64,000 nucleotides of DNA, from contig CAJTSF010000008.1 in assembly GCA_910578985.1 (NCBI GenBank), forward strand, positions 1 to 64,000. Direction: 5' to 3'. This document shows positions 60,685 to 64,000 of the stretch, one piece after another (positions within the stretch are counted from its first letter, which is position 1; each line of letters opens with the position of its first letter). The stretch comes from an uncultured Odoribacter sp. (lineage in GTDB: Bacteria > Bacteroidota > Bacteroidia > Bacteroidales > Marinifilaceae). The translations under genes and the position numbers were made by a program. Below the pieces are notes generated by a model, which was given only the letters and a program-made list of their open reading frames with translations, made no database searches and had not been told where the DNA came from.

Positions 60685-62139
60685 TTATAACAACGGGGCG
60701 AACAAGCGTGCCACCGATTCGTAAATCCGTTTGCGTTTCGGGCGGAACCTCCAGTCCTTCAGCAGGCACTCCCGGCTGGCTTTCAGGTCTTCGGCAAAGT
60801 CCGTCGCCAGCTTCTTGACCACCTCGCGGTCGTAGATGATCATGCTCACCTCGAAATTCTGCTCGAAGCTCCGCAGATCCATGTTGGCGGTCCCCACGCT
60901 GGCGACGATGCCGTCCGCGATGATGACCTTATTGTGGTTCAGCCCTTTCTCATACCAATAGATCTTCACCCCTGCCTCCAGCAGGTCCTCGACGTAGGAA
61001 CGCGTACACCAGTAAGTCAGCCGCGAGTCCGAACGGTGTGGCAGCAGTATCCGGACATCCACCCCGCTCATTGCCGCCGTCTTCAGCGCGTTGAGGGTCG
61101 TCTCTCCCGGCATGAAATAGGGCGTGGAGATAAACACATACCGTTTCGCCATGTTGATCAGCGTGAAATATGCCTGCTGGATGGACGCCCAGTCGCTGTC
61201 CGGACCCGAGGTGATGGTCTGCACCACCGCGTTCCCCTCCGCCTGGGAGTAGGGCATGTATTCCTCCTTGTTCAGCAGCAGTTCCTGCCGCACGAAATAC
61301 CAGTCGATGAGGAAAATCACCTGCAACGAGGTCACCGCCTCACCCGCCACCCGCAGATGCGTGTCGCGCCATATCCCCACTCCCGGCAGCCCGTCCGCAT
61401 AGCGGTCGGCGATGTTCAGTCCCCCGACGAACCCCACCTGCCCGTCGATGACCGCAATCTTCCGGTGGTTCCGGTAATTGGCTTTCCGGAAGCCCCGGTG
61501 GAAGCGCACCGGCAGGAAGGGGTATATCTGGATGCCGGCGGCGCGCAACTCGCGGAGGAACCCTTTCGAAAGCCCCCAGCACCCCACGTCGTCGTAGATG
61601 ATGCGCACCTCCACCCCTTTCGCCGCTTTGGCAAGCAGGATTTCCTTGATTTCCGTGAGGATTCTTCCCTCCGCCATGATATAATACTCCAGGTGGATGA
61701 ACTTCTTCGCCTCCCGCAGGGCGTCGAGCAGGGCGGGGAACGTCTCCTCCCCGTTTTGCAGCACATCCACCCGGTTGTTCCGGGTCAGGAGCGCCTTGTT
61801 GTTGTTCAGCAGCAGCGTCATCAGCTTCCGCACTTCCGTCGAATCCCGCCGTTGCAGGAACTCCGATTTCTTGATCAGCTGTTTCTGGTCCTCGCTCATG
61901 TATTGCAGCCACTTCATATCCCCCAGCCCCTTGCGCGAGAACATCTTGATTTTGCGGTAGTTCACGCCGAACCAGAAGTATAACACCATCCCGGCGACGG
62001 GTATCGTCAGCAGCACCACAATCCAGGCGAGCGTGCGAACGGGACTGCGGTTCTCCAGGATCATCCGGAAGATGATGCTCGCCAGTGCCAGCATATAGAG
62101 CACCGTGCCCGTGTATAAAGATATTTCCCACCACGTCAT
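60685..62139 (-). CDS. cls: Cardiolipin synthase (phospholipase D superfamily)
   Basis: 484 residues. Two N-terminal membrane helices (LYTGTVLYMLALASIIF; IVVLLTIPVAGMVLYFWF) and two HxK motifs: YRNHRKIAVIDGQVGFVGG and LNHNKVIIADGIVASVG, each forming half of the active site. It condenses phosphatidylglycerol into cardiolipin at the inner membrane. Its stop lies 11 bases before the start chosen for murF-alr on the same strand, suggesting an envelope-synthesis operon. Confidence 0.94.
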   Translation of the reverse strand: MTWWEISLYTGTVLYMLALASIIFRMILENRSPVRTLAWIVVLLTIPVAGMVLYFWFGVNYRKIKMFSRKGLGDMKWLQYMSEDQKQLIKKSEFLQRRDSTEVRKLMTLLLNNNKALLTRNNRVDVLQNGEETFPALLDALREAKKFIHLEYYIMAEGRILTEIKEILLAKAAKGVEVRIIYDDVGCWGLSKGFLRELRAAGIQIYPFLPVRFHRGFRKANYRNHRKIAVIDGQVGFVGGLNIADRYADGLPGVGIWRDTHLRVAGEAVTSLQVIFLIDWYFVRQELLLNKEEYMPYSQAEGNAVVQTITSGPDSDWASIQQAYFTLINMAKRYVFISTPYFMPGETTLNALKTAAMSGVDVRILLPHRSDSRLTYWCTRSYVEDLLEAGVKIYWYEKGLNHNKVIIADGIVASVGTANMDLRSFEQNFEVSMIIYDREVVKKLATDFAEDLKASRECLLKDWRFRPKRKRIYESVARLFAPLL

Positions 62140-62173
62140 GCCGTAAAAACGTTTTTTATCCTACCTTTGCCGT

Positions 62174-63022
62174 ATGAATCCTACATTGTCCCACTTGTTC
62201 CGATATGCGCGCGAAGCCTTGAAAGACACCTGCTCCGAGGCTGAAATCCCCGACCTTTGCCGCATCATCTGCATGGATGTTTTCCAACTCACAAATATAG
62301 ACATCCATCTGCGAAAAAACGAACCTTTGGAGGAAAGCTTTGCAAATAAATTTTACGCCATCGTCGAACGCCTCCGCACAGGCGAGCCCGTCCAGTACGT
62401 CATCGGCTCCACGGAGTTCGATGGGCGGCGTTTCAACCTCAGCCGCGCCACCCTCATCCCCCGCCCCGAGACCGCGGGACTGGTGGAGTGGGCGCACGCC
62501 TGCCTGCGTCCCGGCATGCGGGTGCTCGACATCGGCACCGGCAGCGGGTGCATCGCCGTGAGCCTTGCCTGCCGCTGCCCCGGCGCACACGTCGATGCCG
62601 TGGACATCGACCCCGAAGCCGTGGCGGTGGCGCGGGAAAACGCCGCCCTCAACGGGGCGGCGGTGCATTTCTTCGTGCGCGACATCCTCCGCTTTGAGGA
62701 AGACGCTTGGGACTCCTACGACCTTATTGTCAGCAATCCCCCCTACGTGCGGGAGAGCGAGAAGGCGGGCATGGCGCCCCGCGTCCTCGACCATGAACCC
62801 GCCCGCGCCCTCTTCGTGCCGGACGGCGACCCGCTGCTCTTCTACCGCGCCATCGCCCGTTTCGGGCAGCGCTTCCTGAAGCCCGGCGGCAGCCTCCTTT
62901 TTGAAATCAACGAGGCGCTGGGCGACGAGACCGCCGCCCTCCTGCGTGCGGAGGGATACACCGATGTGGAACTGCGTGCCGACTACCGCGGCAGGCAACG
63001 AATGGCGGGAGGGAAGCGATGA
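62174..63022 (+). CDS. prmC: Release factor glutamine methyltransferase
   Basis: 282 residues; methylates the GGQ glutamine of RF1 and RF2. An N-terminal helical domain (FRYAREALKDTCSEAEIPD), the SAM loop VLDIGTGSGCIAVSL, and the catalytic NPPY in LIVSNPPYVRESE. The RLRTGEPVQYVIGSTEFDG block is typical. It overlaps recX by 4 bases. Confidence 0.96.
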   Translation: MNPTLSHLFRYAREALKDTCSEAEIPDLCRIICMDVFQLTNIDIHLRKNEPLEESFANKFYAIVERLRTGEPVQYVIGSTEFDGRRFNLSRATLIPRPETAGLVEWAHACLRPGMRVLDIGTGSGCIAVSLACRCPGAHVDAVDIDPEAVAVARENAALNGAAVHFFVRDILRFEEDAWDSYDLIVSNPPYVRESEKAGMAPRVLDHEPARALFVPDGDPLLFYRAIARFGQRFLKPGGSLLFEINEALGDETAALLRAEGYTDVELRADYRGRQRMAGGKR

Positions 63023-63492
63023 CGCCGGAGAAAGCCTTGAACCTCATCGCCGGACAGTGCAGCAAAAAGGAATGCTGCACCGCCGACATCCGGCAGAAGC
63101 TCCTCCGCTGGGAACTGCCCGAGGAGGACATCGCCCGCATCCTGGACTACCTCCTCCGCCACCGCTTCGTGGACGACGACCGTTTCGCCCGCATCTACGC
63201 CGAGGACAAATTCCGCTTCAACCGCTGGGGCAGGCAGAAAATCGCCCTCATGCTCCGCCGCAAGGGCATCCCCTCCGCCACCGTCGAAGCCGCCCTCGCC
63301 GCCATCCCCGGCTCTTCCTACGCCGACTCCTGCCTCGACCTCCTCCGCCAAAAGCTCCGCTCCCTCTCCGAGCCCGACCCCTACAAGCTCCGCGCCAAAC
63401 TCACCCGCTTCGCCCTCTCCCGCGGCTTCGACTACGACACCGTCCGGGAGTGCTTGGAACAGCTGCTTGCAGGAGATGCCTGCGATGAATGA
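63019..63492 (+). CDS. recX: Regulatory protein RecX
   Basis: 157 residues made of three-helix repeats. RecX caps and inhibits RecA filaments. The family pattern is visible in YLLRHRFVDDDRFARIYAED, FRFNRWGRQKIALMLRRKGI and GFDYDTVRECL. Overlap with prmC signals co-translation. Arg/Leu-rich with a very GC-rich third codon position, like its neighbours. Confidence 0.92.
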   Translation: MTPEKALNLIAGQCSKKECCTADIRQKLLRWELPEEDIARILDYLLRHRFVDDDRFARIYAEDKFRFNRWGRQKIALMLRRKGIPSATVEAALAAIPGSSYADSCLDLLRQKLRSLSEPDPYKLRAKLTRFALSRGFDYDTVRECLEQLLAGDACDE

Positions 63493-63525
63493 CGGATTCC
63501 CCCCCTCCCCGGCACGCACAAAAAA

Positions 63526-63548
63526 AGGGCTGCCAACTTGGCAGCCCT
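63526..63548. terminator. Terminator of the partial DUF6266 gene, shared with recX
   Basis: A 9-bp perfect stem AGGGCTGCC/GGCAGCCCT; the minus strand continues with seven T, the plus strand with CTTTCC. Confidence 0.85.
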
Positions 63549-63574
63549 CTTTCCTTCAACATCGACAACTTTCC

Positions 63575-64000
63575 TTACTTCACCTCCATCCACTCCGAGT
63601 CCGATGCTTTCCGGCCGTTGGCGGACAAGACAAACACGTACACCGACAACTGCTCCATATCCCACGTGGTGGGAATATGGATGGACATCGGCAATTCGTC
63701 CTCCCGCTCGTTCAGCTTGAACACCCGGGAACGCCTCTTCGTCTGTTCGAACACCACCGCGTGCAGTAGGTCGTCCGCGTTCATGCCATATCCGTAACTA
63801 TCCCCCGAATGGGTGAACGTCAGGCTATGCTCTTCCGCGTTCTTCACCACCTCCACATCCTCCATCACCTCCAGACTGCCTTGCGAAACCCGGAGCTTCT
63901 CGTAATCGATACTCACTTCCAGGTTGTCACTGACCGTCACTGCGGGAAGATTCGCGCGGGTGAAGGCATTCCACGACGTGAAATCAATCGGACGCTCCGG
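63575..64000 (-). CDS. DUF6266 family protein, copy C (partial, runs off the window)
   Basis: The last 141 codons of a gene whose start lies to the right. Reading on past the first in-window Met gives PERPIDFTSWNAFTRANL, matching FNAFVQANKDAVTV of copy A. The C-terminal beta domain (SGDSYGYGMNADDLLHAVVF; PTTWDMEQLSVYVFVLSANG) aligns by eye with the same part of copy A (SYYGHRSEKTDRVYAQAV; PEDWNLDEVIVYAFAV). It is thus a third member of the family in the window; function unknown. Confidence 0.75.
   Translation of the reverse strand, partial: PERPIDFTSWNAFTRANLPAVTVSDNLEVSIDYEKLRVSQGSLEVMEDVEVVKNAEEHSLTFTHSGDSYGYGMNADDLLHAVVFEQTKRRSRVFKLNEREDELPMSIHIPTTWDMEQLSVYVFVLSANGRKASDSEWMEVK

Noticed and set aside
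1..64000. CRISPR arrays, prophage, integrase or transposase genes, rRNA operons
   Set aside because: No regularly spaced repeats of CRISPR size and no such genes were found on either strand.

Overview
The window is one continuous piece of chromosome from a strict anaerobe of the order Bacteroidales. The signs are TAnnTTTG-type -7 promoter boxes with a TTG about 19-20 bases upstream, an STN-type SusC with SusD, a FecI/FecR pair, a fused MurF-alanine racemase, a GldB-type lipoprotein, rubrerythrin, a HydG-type maturase, and DUF4843, PKD-like, DUF4254 and DUF4924 proteins. Odoribacteraceae (Odoribacter/Butyricimonas-like) is my best guess, but it is an inference from gene content. Most of the window is GC-rich for the phylum; the toxin-like pair at 17.1-18.7 kb is visibly AT-richer. 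No rRNA, transposase, prophage or CRISPR array is visible.

Layout. 0-7 kb: nadE, gldB-like, 5-formyl-THF cyclo-ligase, a 2[4Fe-4S] ferredoxin, then a translation-quality cluster (L25/Ctc, Pth, S4-domain Hsp15-like, DUF4924) ending in a secreted DUF4097-like protein. 7-9.4 kb: a GH109 lipoprotein and an N-acetylhexosamine-kinase-like protein, probably for GalNAc salvage. 9.5-11.4 kb: two DUF6266-like genes and a non-coding element made of 11-bp phased repeats and nested inverted repeats. A third DUF6266 gene is cut by the right edge. 11.4-19.6 kb: obgE, hpt, purE, a helix-hairpin-helix outer-membrane protein, rpmH, mmcQ, a Doc/RhuM-like module and the primary sigma factor. 19.7-28 kb: pdxST behind a structured promoter, DUF4254, and a Pst-like ABC transporter operon that ends in an APS/PAPS reductase gene and contains no phoU, then a DEAD-box helicase. 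28-40 kb: rlmI, tRNA-Phe, an RRM protein, a hydG homologue lacking one auxiliary-cluster cysteine, ridA, an RluA-type synthase, rubrerythrin, an MFS carrier, a FabK/NMO flavoprotein and a two-subunit M16 peptidase.

40.5-56.8 kb is the most interesting region: an 11-gene, same-strand block with gaps of at most about 70 bases. It reads fecI, fecR, tlpA, a TlpA-like protein without its thioredoxin domain, susC (with STN), susD, a DUF4843 lipoprotein with six tandem WW/LGE repeats, a PKD-like lipoprotein, an S8 subtilase lipoprotein ending in a type IX secretion sorting domain, a PorV/PorQ-like barrel, and a second TlpA. I read it as a self-regulated surface system for capture and breakdown of protein or peptide, in which a subtilase may have its own type IX shuttle. 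No carbohydrate-active enzyme is present in the block.

56.9-64 kb: a secreted alpha/beta hydrolase, murF-alr, cardiolipin synthase, prmC-recX and the partial DUF6266 gene.
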